NCBI RefSeq assembly: GCF_900143015.1
Contig: NZ_FSRT01000001.1
Location: forward strand, 1,736,001-1,800,000
Length of the DNA: 64,000 nt
Direction of reading: 5' to 3'
Origin: Fibrobacter sp. UWB11
GTDB taxonomy: Bacteria; Fibrobacterota; Fibrobacteria; Fibrobacterales; Fibrobacteraceae
The notes under the pieces were generated by a model. The model saw nothing but the letters and a program-made list of their open reading frames with translations, was not told the origin of the DNA and did no database searches. This document shows positions 33,747 through 43,398 of the stretch, piece by piece. Positions within the stretch are counted from its first letter, which is position 1. Each line of letters opens with the position of its first letter. The position numbers were made by a program, and so were the translations under genes.

Positions 33747-35659
33747 TATTTGTAGCTCCTAGTAGCAAGGTGGACGTTATCAAAGGTAAGAGGTTCCTTG
33801 GAGAGTTCCGGTGCGATACCGTCGCCCTTGTATTCCCAAGCACCGACGTAGCAGAAGTTTTCGTCATCGCGCTTTGCTTCGCCTTCCGGAGTCTGGCTTT
33901 CTTCACGGAAGTGGCCACCGCAAGATTCTTTACGATGGAGAGCGTCGAGAGTGAGGACTTCGGCGAATTCGAGGAAGTCAGCAACGCGGCCAGCACGTTC
34001 GAGGTTCTGGTTGAAGGAACCTTCGGAGCCGAGCACGTTGACGTTTTCCCAGAATTCCTGACGGAGTGCCGGAATCTTTTCGAGAGCCGTCTTGAGGCCG
34101 GCTTCGTTACGAGCCATGCCAACGTATTCCCACATGATGTTACCGAGTTCACGATGGATATCGTTAACAGTGCGGTGACCCTTGATGGAGAGGAGCTTGT
34201 GGATGCGTTCTTCGGTCTGCTTCTTGCAGTCTTCGAAGGCGGCATCGGATTCAGAGACCTTTTCGAGCTTGGTACCTGCGAAGTAGCCACCGATGGTGAA
34301 CGGAATCACGAAGTAACCGTCGGAGAGGCCCTGCATAAGAGCAGATGCACCGAGGCGGTTTGCACCGTGGTCGGAGAAGTTAGCTTCACCGAGAACGAAG
34401 CAGCCCGGGATGGTGGACATCAAATCATAGTCAACCCAGAGACCACCCATAGTGTAGTGGATAGCCGGGAAGATACGCATCGGGACCTTGTACGGGTCTT
34501 CGTCTGTGATCTTTTCGTACATCTGGAAGAGGTTGCCGTACTTGGCAGAGACGCCTGCAACGCCCATACGCTGGATAGCGTCGGCGAAGTCAAGGTACAC
34601 AGCCTGCTTGGTGTTACCCACGCCGAGACCTGCATCGCAGACCTGCTTGGCGTTACGGGATGCCACGTCACGCGGGACGAGGTTACCGAAGCTCGGGTAC
34701 TTTTCTTCGAGGTAGTAGTAACGTTCTTCTTCCGGGATCTGGTCCGGGCTGCGGGTGTCGCCAGCCTTGCGCGGAACCCAAATACGACCGTCGTTACGGA
34801 GGGATTCACTCATCAAGGTGAGTTTCGACTGAAGGTCGCCATGGCGCGGAATGCAGGTCGGGTGGATCTGCGTGTAGCACGGGTTTGCAAAGAGAGCGCC
34901 GCGCTTGTAAGCACGGAATGCAGCCGTGACGTTGGAGCCCTGAGCGTTCGTGGAGAGGTAGTAGACGTTACCATAACCACCAGTGCAAAGGCAGACAGCG
35001 TCTGCAACGTGGCTTTCGAGTTCGCCAGTGATGAGGTTACGAACGATGATACCGCGAGCCTTGCCGTCGATCACGACGAGGTCCATCATTTCGCGACGCG
35101 GGAACATCTTGACCTTACCGGCTGCAACCTGGCGCATGAGAGCCTGGTATGCACCGAGCAAGAGCTGCTGACCCGTCTGGCCACGTGCGTAGAACGTACG
35201 GGAAACCTGCGTACCACCGAAAGAGCGGTTGTCCAAAAGTCCACCGTATTCACGACCGAACGGAACGCCCTGAGCGACGCACTGGTCGATGATGAGGTTC
35301 GAGTTTTCGGCCAAGCGGTGCACGTTAGCTTCGCGAGCACGGAAGTCACCACCCTTAACGGTATCGTAGAACAAACGATAAACGGAGTCGCCATCGTTCT
35401 TGTAGTTCTTAGCAGCGTTGATACCACCCTGAGCGGCAATAGAGTGTGCACGACGCGGACTGTCCTGGATGCAGAAAGACTTTACGTTGTATCCAAGTTC
35501 GCCGAGAGATGCGGCAGCAGAAGCACCTGCAAGGCCAGTACCCACGACGATGACCGTGAACTTGCGCTTGTTGGCCGGGTTCACGAGCTTGAGTTCGAAC
35601 TTGTGCTTGGTCCACTTTTCTTCGATGGAACCACCGGGGATTTTAGAATCAAGAATCAT
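33746..35659 (-). CDS. frdA: fumarate reductase/succinate dehydrogenase flavoprotein subunit
   Basis: 637 residues. FAD-binding [18 protein letters not shown] (~40-57) and [17 protein letters not shown], whose His is the usual covalent flavin site. Substrate-site motifs HPTCIP and MGGLWVDYD are present, with a C-terminal Arg/His-rich segment. Length and the insertion pattern fit the B-type (Bacteroides/Bacillus-like) enzymes with a single cytochrome b subunit. It lies between frdC and frdB in one operon and is preceded by a GGAG site. The complementary strand is also open over almost the full length, a codon-bias shadow. Confidence 0.96.
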   Translation of the reverse strand: MILDSKIPGGSIEEKWTKHKFELKLVNPANKRKFTVIVVGTGLAGASAAASLGELGYNVKSFCIQDSPRRAHSIAAQGGINAAKNYKNDGDSVYRLFYDTVKGGDFRAREANVHRLAENSNLIIDQCVAQGVPFGREYGGLLDNRSFGGTQVSRTFYARGQTGQQLLLGAYQALMRQVAAGKVKMFPRREMMDLVVIDGKARGIIVRNLITGELESHVADAVCLCTGGYGNVYYLSTNAQGSNVTAAFRAYKRGALFANPCYTQIHPTCIPRHGDLQSKLTLMSESLRNDGRIWVPRKAGDTRSPDQIPEEERYYYLEEKYPSFGNLVPRDVASRNAKQVCDAGLGVGNTKQAVYLDFADAIQRMGVAGVSAKYGNLFQMYEKITDEDPYKVPMRIFPAIHYTMGGLWVDYDLMSTIPGCFVLGEANFSDHGANRLGASALMQGLSDGYFVIPFTIGGYFAGTKLEKVSESDAAFEDCKKQTEERIHKLLSIKGHRTVNDIHRELGNIMWEYVGMARNEAGLKTALEKIPALRQEFWENVNVLGSEGSFNQNLERAGRVADFLEFAEVLTLDALHRKESCGGHFREESQTPEGEAKRDDENFCYVGAWEYKGDGIAPELSKEPLTFDNVHLATRSYK

Positions 35660-35670
35660 TAGTGGGCTCC

Positions 35671-36516
35671 TTACTTTTCAATATTGAAAGAAACTTGTAC
35701 TTCGCCAACAGACGGAATGACGAAAGCAGCCTTGTCGGCCTTGGCCTTCTGCTGTTCGTACTGCTGCTGGAGGCTACGGGACTTTTCGATAAGAGCCTGG
35801 GTTTCAGGCTGGTTAGCGAGGTAGTAAGAGGCAACAGCGGTGATGCCGAAGCCAAGAGCAACGACGACGCTATAAACGATACCGGCGATATCGATAATCG
35901 GAGTCCACTTCTGGTGAGCGATACCCATCGTCTGGAATGCAGAGGAGATGGCGTGGAAGAGGTGCATACCGATCACGAACATGCTAACAACATAGAATGC
36001 AGCCCAGCCCGGGTTTGCAAACATCTGGATCGTGGTGAGCCACATGTCGCGGATGATTTCGCCCTTGTCGTTCACATAGAGATAGTGCTCACCGAACTTG
36101 AGCATCATGAGGTGCTGGATGAGGAAGCCGAGAATGAAGAGACCAGACCAGATCATGGTGAAAGTTGCGAAAGTCTTCTTGCCCTTGCGTGCATTGACTT
36201 CGTATTCAATTCCGCCACGAGCCTTCTTGTTTTCAATCTTCAGCTTGATAGCAAGGAAGATGTGAATGGCAAAGGCAGCCACGAGTACCAGTTCGACGAG
36301 GTAAATCATCTTCACCGGGAAGTGGAGCGGGTTGAATCCGGTCAGGAATTCGGTATAAGCGTTGTAGGACGCCTGTGCCGCAGCCTGGTCGAAGTTCAAG
36401 AGCTGGAAGTTACCACACATGTGGCCAAAGATGAACAAGGCGAGGAAAGCACCTGTGCATCCCATGATCTGCTTCTTACCAATGGAAGAAGTAAGATACG
36501 TGATGATCCATTTCAT
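35671..36516 (-). CDS. frdC: fumarate reductase/succinate dehydrogenase cytochrome b
   Basis: About 281 residues from ATG 36516 (AAGGAG upstream; a longer frame from 36573 runs into ndk). Five transmembrane helices with His in [27 protein letters not shown] and [10 protein letters not shown], the candidate ligands for two b haems, as in the b558-type family. A charged Gln/Lys-rich C-terminal tail ([19 protein letters not shown]) is unusual. It anchors the complex and exchanges electrons with menaquinol. Confidence 0.93.
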   Translation of the reverse strand: MKWIITYLTSSIGKKQIMGCTGAFLALFIFGHMCGNFQLLNFDQAAAQASYNAYTEFLTGFNPLHFPVKMIYLVELVLVAAFAIHIFLAIKLKIENKKARGGIEYEVNARKGKKTFATFTMIWSGLFILGFLIQHLMMLKFGEHYLYVNDKGEIIRDMWLTTIQMFANPGWAAFYVVSMFVIGMHLFHAISSAFQTMGIAHQKWTPIIDIAGIVYSVVVALGFGITAVASYYLANQPETQALIEKSRSLQQQYEQQKAKADKAAFVIPSVGEVQVSFNIEK

Positions 36517-36557
36517 TTGAGTCTGTCTCCTTAGAAGGATTGTTTTATTGTTAAAAA

Positions 36558-37010
36558 TTAGAGGACGCAGCAAGCCTTGAGGCAGGGCATTTCGTAAGCG
36601 TAGCGTTCTTCCTTCTTGAACCAGAAGTCGAGTTCGCGTTCTGCAGATGCCGGGCTATCGGAGCTGTGAACGACGTTTTCAGTCATGGAAGGAGCAAAAT
36701 CGTAGCGGAGGGTACCCGGTTCCGCCTTGGCAGGATTGGTAGCACCGTTAATGGCGCGGACCTTTGCAATAGCGTTTTCGCCACCGAGAGCAAGCATGAC
36801 GGACGGGCCCTTGGTCATGTAGGCTTCGAGTTCCGGGAAGAACGGCTTCTCGACATGTTCTGCATAGAAACCGCGAGCATCTTCAGAAGTCATCTGATGC
36901 ATCTTCACGGCGCAGACAGAGAGACCGGCGCTGATGTAGCGATCAATAATACGGCCAACCAAGCCAGACTTGACAGCGTTCGGCTTGATCATTGCAAATG
37001 TCATTTCCAT
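36558..37010 (-). CDS. ndk: nucleoside diphosphate kinase
   Basis: 150 residues. TFAMIKPNAVKSGLVGRI, RGFYAEH, the nucleotide loop and the active-site His in NVVHSSDSPASAEREL are all present. The enzyme transfers the terminal phosphate between nucleoside triphosphates through phospho-His. The C-terminus ends in an unusual CLKACCVL. It precedes the frd genes by ~40 bp and shares their strand, so one transcript is possible. A TATATTTC element lies 28 bp before the start. Confidence 0.96.
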   Translation of the reverse strand: MEMTFAMIKPNAVKSGLVGRIIDRYISAGLSVCAVKMHQMTSEDARGFYAEHVEKPFFPELEAYMTKGPSVMLALGGENAIAKVRAINGATNPAKAEPGTLRYDFAPSMTENVVHSSDSPASAERELDFWFKKEERYAYEMPCLKACCVL

Positions 37011-37037
37011 AGTAGTACCTTTTAGTTAAAGATGTGA

Positions 37038-37045
37038 GAAATATA
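37038..37045 (-). promoter_or_regulatory. -7/-10 element of ndk
   Basis: TCTATATTTC on the minus strand, 28 bp upstream of the ndk start; it may drive ndk-frdCAB. Confidence 0.5.
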
Positions 37046-37051
37046 GATTTT

Positions 37052-39133
37052 TTACTCTTCGGATGCGATTTTCTTCATCAAATCATCGGCGAGTTTGCCG
37101 TTGCTCTTGATGTTCTGAATCAACCAATCAACCGATTCCATGAGTTCACTCTTCGGGTAAGTCTTCTTGAATTCTTCAAAGACCTTGAGCGCTTCTGCAT
37201 CCTTGTGCAAGTTTTCGTTCAGGATGAATCCGCGGCTGAACATTGCCTTTTCTGCATCCGGAGATTCCGGCCATGTTCTGTAGAATACGCGATATTCTCT
37301 CTGTGCCTTGTCGTAATCTTCCATATCGCTGTAGACATGGGCCAGTTCAAAAGTAGCCTTCTTTGCAACAGAGTCAATATCGGCATAGCGGTCACGGATA
37401 CCAGACCATGCAAGATAAGCCTTCTGGAGGCTCTTTGCCTGCGTATAAAGAGAATCCGCCGACCTCATAGCAAGTTCAACAGACCATTCCTGCGGCAAGA
37501 GCGTAATGTTGTCTGCAAAGAGATCGACCTTAGCCGTACCCCAAGAGGTCACGACTTCCTTGTCCCAACGGGCATTACGGAACACCAAATAAGCTTGTTC
37601 GAAAACACGATTCTTTGCCTGTTCATAAGTATCCGGCAAGAAGTCTTCTTCGGCATAGTAGTACGTTCTCTTCATGATATTTTCAGGAATTTCGAACCAG
37701 TCGTTCAATTCGGAACGGGACTGTTCGTAAGTCAAGGTCGGATGTGCCGGATTGCCCATACGTTCATAGAGAGCCTTGAGGGAATCTTCCGGAACAACAA
37801 TACGGCTGAGAACCTTGTTTCTATAAACCTTGATAATGTAATCTACATCGCTTTGGCGCTTCATGGCACGATATTCCCAAGAACGGTCAAGGCCAACTTC
37901 ACGGGCTTCGGTAGCAAAAGCAAGCTGGAGTGCCAGAGAACTTACAATCTGGTCATGAGTCTTGCGGGAACGGATCATCATACCATTATCGTTATATACA
38001 GCAAGAACATCCTTTTCACGGACTGCCGGTTCACCATTCATCGTCACGAGAACATAGGACGAATCCAATTCATAGTTCGCCGTTGTAGCAAGGTCACGTT
38101 CGATGGTCTTACGGACACGGTCAAGCGGTTTAACTTCGGCCGGAACCGCAGAAACACGATAGAACACATGGTAACGTCCAGTCGATTCCGAGCGGTGAAC
38201 CGCAGAAATCCCACCATCCGGCAAAGTATCGAGATCGGCGAACATGCTATTTACAAAGCCAATGCCATACGGGAGCGAATGGCCGATGAGGACCTTACCC
38301 ACCGAGCCCTTTCCCTTCTTCGTTTCCGGATTTTCGCTATACCTGGAGGCTAACGTTGCGAAAGAACCGAGATCCATTTTTCTGTGCTTAAAGCGCTTAG
38401 CAAGTTTAGCGGAGTCCGCAGATTCTACGTGAAAAACAACAAAGCCATTCGGAATCATGTACAAATTCTTGTGCTTTTCGTAGTATTCTTCCACGGAAGG
38501 CATCTGGATTTTAGTTTCCTGAATGTTGTACTTTTTCAAGAGAGCAGGACCCGTTTCACGAACAATCCTTTGGCGATGGTCCGAGACGAAACGTTCCTTT
38601 ATATCGTATGTAATCTTGACTTCGGCATTAGAATCGGCCAAATCTCTATGATGGAAAGCATAGGACTTCAGGGAATCGTAATTGGATTCGATATACTTTG
38701 CATCGGCGACCTTGTCACGAAGGTTCATGTACGAAAGCGAATCAGCAAACTGGTCACGGTGCTTGTCGTAATAGAAAGCCAGTTCGTCGTCACTGTACAT
38801 CAGGCGGTCCATCGTATAAAGACGCTGGTACACAAAAGTGAGCAGGTAATTTTCCAAGGCCGCGTTATGGGCTGCAAGCTGTTCCTTTAATTCCGGATAC
38901 TTCTGGAGAGCAACCGTATAGAGAGCCTTACGGCTAAACAAGGAACTCGAAGCCTTTCTCATCTGCTCTGTATTAGGGACAATGTTCCCCACACGCATGA
39001 TGAATGCGTAGTCTTCCTTAAAAATGGGTTCGCCATTCACCCTAGCAACGAGAGTATCCTTGTCTCCAATAGAATTACACCCTGTAAAAACAAGGGCACA
39101 GAAGGAAATAACAGCAAGCAAAGCCTTTTTCAT
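37052..39133 (-). CDS. SurA/PrsA-type peptidyl-prolyl isomerase lipoprotein
   Basis: About 693 residues from ATG 39133; lipobox VFTGC. After a long helical N-terminal chaperone-like region comes a parvulin-like domain (~230-330: VVFHVESADSAKLAKRFKHR, GSFATLASRYSENPETKKGK and following), a second degenerate part, and C-terminal TPR-like helices (ELAHVYSDMEDYDKAQREYR; EALKVFEEFKKTYPKSELME). The architecture suggests an outer-membrane-protein chaperone acting in the periplasm. It is divergent from tamB-tamA, which also serve envelope assembly. Catalytic activity is not certain. Confidence 0.82.
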   Translation of the reverse strand: MKKALLAVISFCALVFTGCNSIGDKDTLVARVNGEPIFKEDYAFIMRVGNIVPNTEQMRKASSSLFSRKALYTVALQKYPELKEQLAAHNAALENYLLTFVYQRLYTMDRLMYSDDELAFYYDKHRDQFADSLSYMNLRDKVADAKYIESNYDSLKSYAFHHRDLADSNAEVKITYDIKERFVSDHRQRIVRETGPALLKKYNIQETKIQMPSVEEYYEKHKNLYMIPNGFVVFHVESADSAKLAKRFKHRKMDLGSFATLASRYSENPETKKGKGSVGKVLIGHSLPYGIGFVNSMFADLDTLPDGGISAVHRSESTGRYHVFYRVSAVPAEVKPLDRVRKTIERDLATTANYELDSSYVLVTMNGEPAVREKDVLAVYNDNGMMIRSRKTHDQIVSSLALQLAFATEAREVGLDRSWEYRAMKRQSDVDYIIKVYRNKVLSRIVVPEDSLKALYERMGNPAHPTLTYEQSRSELNDWFEIPENIMKRTYYYAEEDFLPDTYEQAKNRVFEQAYLVFRNARWDKEVVTSWGTAKVDLFADNITLLPQEWSVELAMRSADSLYTQAKSLQKAYLAWSGIRDRYADIDSVAKKATFELAHVYSDMEDYDKAQREYRVFYRTWPESPDAEKAMFSRGFILNENLHKDAEALKVFEEFKKTYPKSELMESVDWLIQNIKSNGKLADDLMKKIASEE

Positions 39134-39174
39134 AAAGTCCTCATGAATATGTGCGTGTGAATATAACAATTTTT

Positions 39175-39301
39175 ATAGTTAATAGTTACTGGTTATTGGT
39201 CATTAGTTATTAGTTACTAGAGATTCTAAAAGTGAAGTTTTGGGAACTTGGGAAATAAAGCATTGCCGACCATTGACTAATGACCATTGACTAACGACTA
39301 G
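39175..39301. repeat. heptamer inverted-arm element B
   Basis: Seven phase-perfect units on the left (ATAGTTA, ATAGTTA, CTGGTTA, TTGGTCA, TTAGTTA, TTAGTTA, CTAGAGA; 39175-39223) and five on the right (CGACCAT, TGACTAA, TGACCAT, TGACTAA, CGACTAG; 39267-39301), largely complementary. It sits in the divergent gap between the PPIase gene and tamB. Confidence 0.85.
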
Positions 39302-39407
39302 CAACAAATTACTTTATCCTAAATAAATAATAATTTACAAATCGTCATATTCTGTATACTTTCACACCACAAGTTCCACGTCAGCAATCATTTAACAAAA
39401 GGCAACA

Positions 39408-39418
39408 TTAACTATATT
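39408..39418 (+). promoter_or_regulatory. putative promoter element of tamB
   Basis: TTAACTATATT ends 8 nt before the TTG start, implying a near-leaderless transcript; the same 11 bp occur 11 nt before the yihY-type gene at 62192. Confidence 0.4.
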
Positions 39419-39426
39419 AGGGGCAC

Positions 39427-42400
39427 TTGAAGAGCATACTCTCAATCTTTTTTATAAAAGCCGTCATAACGACGGCGATTGTAGGCGCTGTGGCACTTGG
39501 CGTCTGGTATGTTCATTTTGCCATCGAAGAGATTCTTTCGACCCCGCACACGTTCGGGAACCTCACAATTACCCCATACGGGCACCGTCAAAACAACCTC
39601 CTAGAACATTTCTACGATTCAGTCCACGTTCAACAGGGTGAGTCCTCTTACATGATTCGAGGGCCGCATTTGGACATCACCCCATTCGGTAACAACAGGG
39701 GGATTCTCCTCGAAGCAGACGAGGTGTCTGCAAATTTTGTCGCCGACACAACAAGCAAGGACAAAGGACCAAACGCCGCCCCTCCAAAAAAGCTTGAACC
39801 CATTGAATTTCCTGACAATATCAGAATACCGTTCCCGGCCAGGGTCCGCCTAGGAAAGCTCGACTTCAACATGGGAGATATGGGTTGGAGCGCCCAAAAC
39901 ATCGATTTGCAAAACGACGATGAAAAGGTTGTCACTTTAAGCGCCGACAGCATCAAGGGCGACTTCATCAAGGATGCCGCAGGATTGCAGCTCGATGTAG
40001 ACTTCACGAACAAGAATGTCATTGTCAATGGCAAAATCAAGACGCAAAACGACTACATAAATCTGAGCGCCTCGGCCCCCAAAAACGACCTCACCCAGTT
40101 AAAGGCTTCGACGAATATAAACGTCAAGGATCCTCTCAAGTGGGTTCCGATGAAGCTTTCGAAAGCGATTCCAGCAATCACGAACCTCAATCTCAACGGC
40201 AACGTTTCTACTTCGCTCACCAAAAAATCTCTACAATACAACTTTACGCTTAAAACGCATATCGGTGAATACTGGCCGTTCTTGCCGCTCGACGCTACAA
40301 TCAAGGTGAACGGCACCCCCAAGCAGACCAATATCGAAACGTTCTTCAAGAACAACGAAGGCGGCACCATCAGTCTCGACGGAACCATCGATGACAAGCT
40401 CGACTTTGACTTTTCTGGCGAAATCGCAAACATGAGCGCCATGTACGGCCCGCAAATGATGCCCATGGACATGGATATCCAGTCCATCACCAAATCAGGG
40501 GACAACATCGACGCATCCATCGAAACACGCGAAGGCTCCGTCGTCAGGGCTCACGTGAAAACAAAGGACAGCCTCAAAGTATTCTTTGCAGCAAACCTTT
40601 CGGCCATGGAACCTTGGGCGCTGGACTGGGTCAGGGGTAACGTCGAAATCGGGAAGAATCCAAAAATCATCGGTTCCTTCCAAAACAACAAATTGCGCGC
40701 TTACGTAAAAATTGATTCCATCATCAACGCCTATCACCTGAAGGCAGACTCGCTCCGCATGCAGCTAGTCCTTGACCTCGGACGACGCTTCATTGATTTC
40801 CCGAAAGCAACTATATACACACCCAACGAAGAATTTTCCATTACAGGCGATGTAGACTACCACGATCCCACGCTCCGTACATCTTGGCATCTCAAGCAAA
40901 AGAACGGAGGTTCTGCATCAACGACGGTACATGTGGGCGACTCACTCATGATCTGGGCAGAAGCGGACCACGCCGAAATTTCGACCATTCCGTTCTCTGA
41001 CATCGAAATAAGCGACCAATTCAAAGGTTCTGTTACAGGTTCCGTTGCCTACAATCTTGATTCAAGAGTTGGCGAAGCGGAGCTCGATATCGACGGAAAC
41101 GTGGAACCGTTTATTGTTCACGGGCACACCAAGATTAGGGAAAGTGGCGACACTATCGTCATTGACACCGCTGTCTTTATGCACAACAGCAACAAGGTTG
41201 CCATGGAAGCAACGTTTGTGCTCCCGAACGATTCGAACCCAGCCTACAAGCCCACCGCCATGCTCCCCATCCAAATTTTGCACGCATGGGCTTCGGCAGA
41301 AGACTTCAACTTGCCGATTCTTTTGGAACCGCTTGGCGACACAACGCTTGCCTCGGGTAGTTTCAATGGTGAAATTTCGTTCGAAGAAGAAAGTGGTTTG
41401 CTCGGCAACATCGATTTCAAGAATCTGAAATTCAACAACATTCCCCCAGAGCTCTTGAAGATCCAACAAATGAACGTTTCGGCAAAGAAGAACAAGATTG
41501 AACTTCTTACCGACTTCGAAATTTTGAACGGCACATGGACCGGCAATACAAACATTGTCGTCGATGATATTTTCGAACCCACAAGAAAAGTCAAGCTCAC
41601 TTATTTAAGCCCCAACAGCGGGTATATCAAGAGCGAAGGCATCTTGAACAACGATTTCGATTTCTTGGGCACCATCAATTTGGGAGGCATGTGGCTCATC
41701 CCCGAAACGCGTGCTGAAATTGCAAAGACCGACCTCAAGATTGACGTTCAGGCAACGCTCCGCGAAGGTTTGAAAGGCATCAAGGCCCAAATTTGGTCGG
41801 ACTCTACCATACTCAAGTATTCAACGCTCCCGACAGACTTCCCGCTCCGCGTGAGAGGCGACCTCAAAGACGGCATGCTCGCCATCAACGAGATTTCTAC
41901 GCAAAACGAATTTGGCGATTTGCTCATTGCCACGTTGCTTTACGATTTGCAACAAATGCGATTGGAAGCCATCGATATCAGTACCGAAAAGTACACGCTT
42001 GAAATGGACAGCCATATCATCACCTTGCGAAACGTCACAAGCCACTTGGAAGATTCCGAAGACCAGATGTCCATTGTCACGAACATTCCAACCATTCAAT
42101 ACAAGTTTAATGACGAAACATTTGGTACTGCAAACTTGATTGGCAAGAGCGACATCACGCTCAACATTCCGCACACGCAAGAAAGACAAATCAAGAACAA
42201 GAGCGTCAGCGGCAATTTCATTATCGACAAGCTCGTCTATAGAAAAGACCTGGACATCGAAATCACGCCAAGTTCTCTCGACAAACTTTTGTCGCTACTG
42301 AACAACGCTATTGCAAACCTGCGCAATAAAGAAAAGACCGAAGCAAAGATTTCTGTTTCGAGCCCCATCGACTTGTCGTTCCATGTCAGCGATTCGCAAA

Positions 42401-43398
42401 GCGACTCCGTCGAAATCATCACGCCGTTCGCATCATTCCCGCTTACGCTTGACATTTGGGTTCTCGGTACAACAAACAGACCGCTCTTGCGCGGTGATGT
42501 TACCAACGCCGACAACGGATTCATTGGCGTGAAAGACATCTACGAATTTGACCTGAACGCATTCAACATCTCTTGGAATGACGTTCCATGGCAACACGGC
42601 ATCATCGATGTTTCGAGTACGCAGGAACTCCCCTACTGTTCTGAAACAGAAGACAAAGAGAAAGAAACCTGCCCTGTCAACCTAGACATTCAGGGAACGA
42701 TTACAAACCCGCAACCCATTCCGAGTTCGAACTGCGGAACAGAATCTACGGCTGCCGACACGTACCGCAACATATTCCTGGGATGCGTCGCTACAGAATC
42801 CGGCGTTTCCGCCGACTGGAACAAGCTTGCGGGTAAAGCAATCGGTAAGTTCATTTCTTCGACCGCAAACAAGACTTTGGGCGGCGATTACATTGGCGAT
42901 ATCGACATGAAGGTGATGTTGTTCGACAATTCCGGCAACGACAAGGATTCTTCTTACGTCAAGGTTCCGATTTCACTTGACCGCTGGGTGAAAAACTTGA
43001 GCCTCATCTTCGGTTATACGCAAGACCAGAGCCAGAGCCCGACATACGACCAGGCTTTGCAATTCGGTGCCAGCTACACGCTCCCTGTATTCCAAGATAA
43101 GGAATACTCGCACAAGAACCATTTCTCACCGTCGCTTTCCTTGAACGGTCAAATTGTCAGAAAGCAATACCAGTTCAGCACAGGCGAAGACAACGACAGC
43201 CGTATCGAAAAGAACATCGGTGTGAACTACACGTACAAGTTCTGGAATCCCTGCATTTTAGGCATCGGCCATTGCGAAACGGTTCGTCCGCCAAGAGCAA
43301 TGCTCCAGCCCAACGACCCGAACGCCGTTGATTCGACAAGCACAAAGAACAACGAAATCAAGCCGAACGGAACCAAGCCAACGGAGAAAGCAAAATGA
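39427..43398 (+). CDS. tamB: TamB-family translocation and assembly protein
   Basis: 1323 residues from a TTG start with AGGGG upstream; no other start precedes the N-terminal membrane anchor (~9-31). The long middle is repetitive beta-strand sequence, as expected for a hydrophobic-groove protein, and the C-terminal third holds the DUF490/TamB domain (GDVTNADNGFIGVKDIYEFD, NISWNDVPWQHGIIDVSSTQ). TamB spans the periplasm and works with TamA in inserting outer-membrane proteins or moving phospholipids. The tail after ~1290 is low-complexity. It overlaps tamA by 4 bp (ATGA). Confidence 0.9.
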   Translation: MKSILSIFFIKAVITTAIVGAVALGVWYVHFAIEEILSTPHTFGNLTITPYGHRQNNLLEHFYDSVHVQQGESSYMIRGPHLDITPFGNNRGILLEADEVSANFVADTTSKDKGPNAAPPKKLEPIEFPDNIRIPFPARVRLGKLDFNMGDMGWSAQNIDLQNDDEKVVTLSADSIKGDFIKDAAGLQLDVDFTNKNVIVNGKIKTQNDYINLSASAPKNDLTQLKASTNINVKDPLKWVPMKLSKAIPAITNLNLNGNVSTSLTKKSLQYNFTLKTHIGEYWPFLPLDATIKVNGTPKQTNIETFFKNNEGGTISLDGTIDDKLDFDFSGEIANMSAMYGPQMMPMDMDIQSITKSGDNIDASIETREGSVVRAHVKTKDSLKVFFAANLSAMEPWALDWVRGNVEIGKNPKIIGSFQNNKLRAYVKIDSIINAYHLKADSLRMQLVLDLGRRFIDFPKATIYTPNEEFSITGDVDYHDPTLRTSWHLKQKNGGSASTTVHVGDSLMIWAEADHAEISTIPFSDIEISDQFKGSVTGSVAYNLDSRVGEAELDIDGNVEPFIVHGHTKIRESGDTIVIDTAVFMHNSNKVAMEATFVLPNDSNPAYKPTAMLPIQILHAWASAEDFNLPILLEPLGDTTLASGSFNGEISFEEESGLLGNIDFKNLKFNNIPPELLKIQQMNVSAKKNKIELLTDFEILNGTWTGNTNIVVDDIFEPTRKVKLTYLSPNSGYIKSEGILNNDFDFLGTINLGGMWLIPETRAEIAKTDLKIDVQATLREGLKGIKAQIWSDSTILKYSTLPTDFPLRVRGDLKDGMLAINEISTQNEFGDLLIATLLYDLQQMRLEAIDISTEKYTLEMDSHIITLRNVTSHLEDSEDQMSIVTNIPTIQYKFNDETFGTANLIGKSDITLNIPHTQERQIKNKSVSGNFIIDKLVYRKDLDIEITPSSLDKLLSLLNNAIANLRNKEKTEAKISVSSPIDLSFHVSDSQSDSVEIITPFASFPLTLDIWVLGTTNRPLLRGDVTNADNGFIGVKDIYEFDLNAFNISWNDVPWQHGIIDVSSTQELPYCSETEDKEKETCPVNLDIQGTITNPQPIPSSNCGTESTAADTYRNIFLGCVATESGVSADWNKLAGKAIGKFISSTANKTLGGDYIGDIDMKVMLFDNSGNDKDSSYVKVPISLDRWVKNLSLIFGYTQDQSQSPTYDQALQFGASYTLPVFQDKEYSHKNHFSPSLSLNGQIVRKQYQFSTGEDNDSRIEKNIGVNYTYKFWNPCILGIGHCETVRPPRAMLQPNDPNAVDSTSTKNNEIKPNGTKPTEKAK

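Noticed and set aside
33770-35662. Long open frame antisense to frdA
   Set aside because: Frame mirrors the codon bias of frdA, has no ribosome site and no recognisable protein sequence; frdA is unmistakable.
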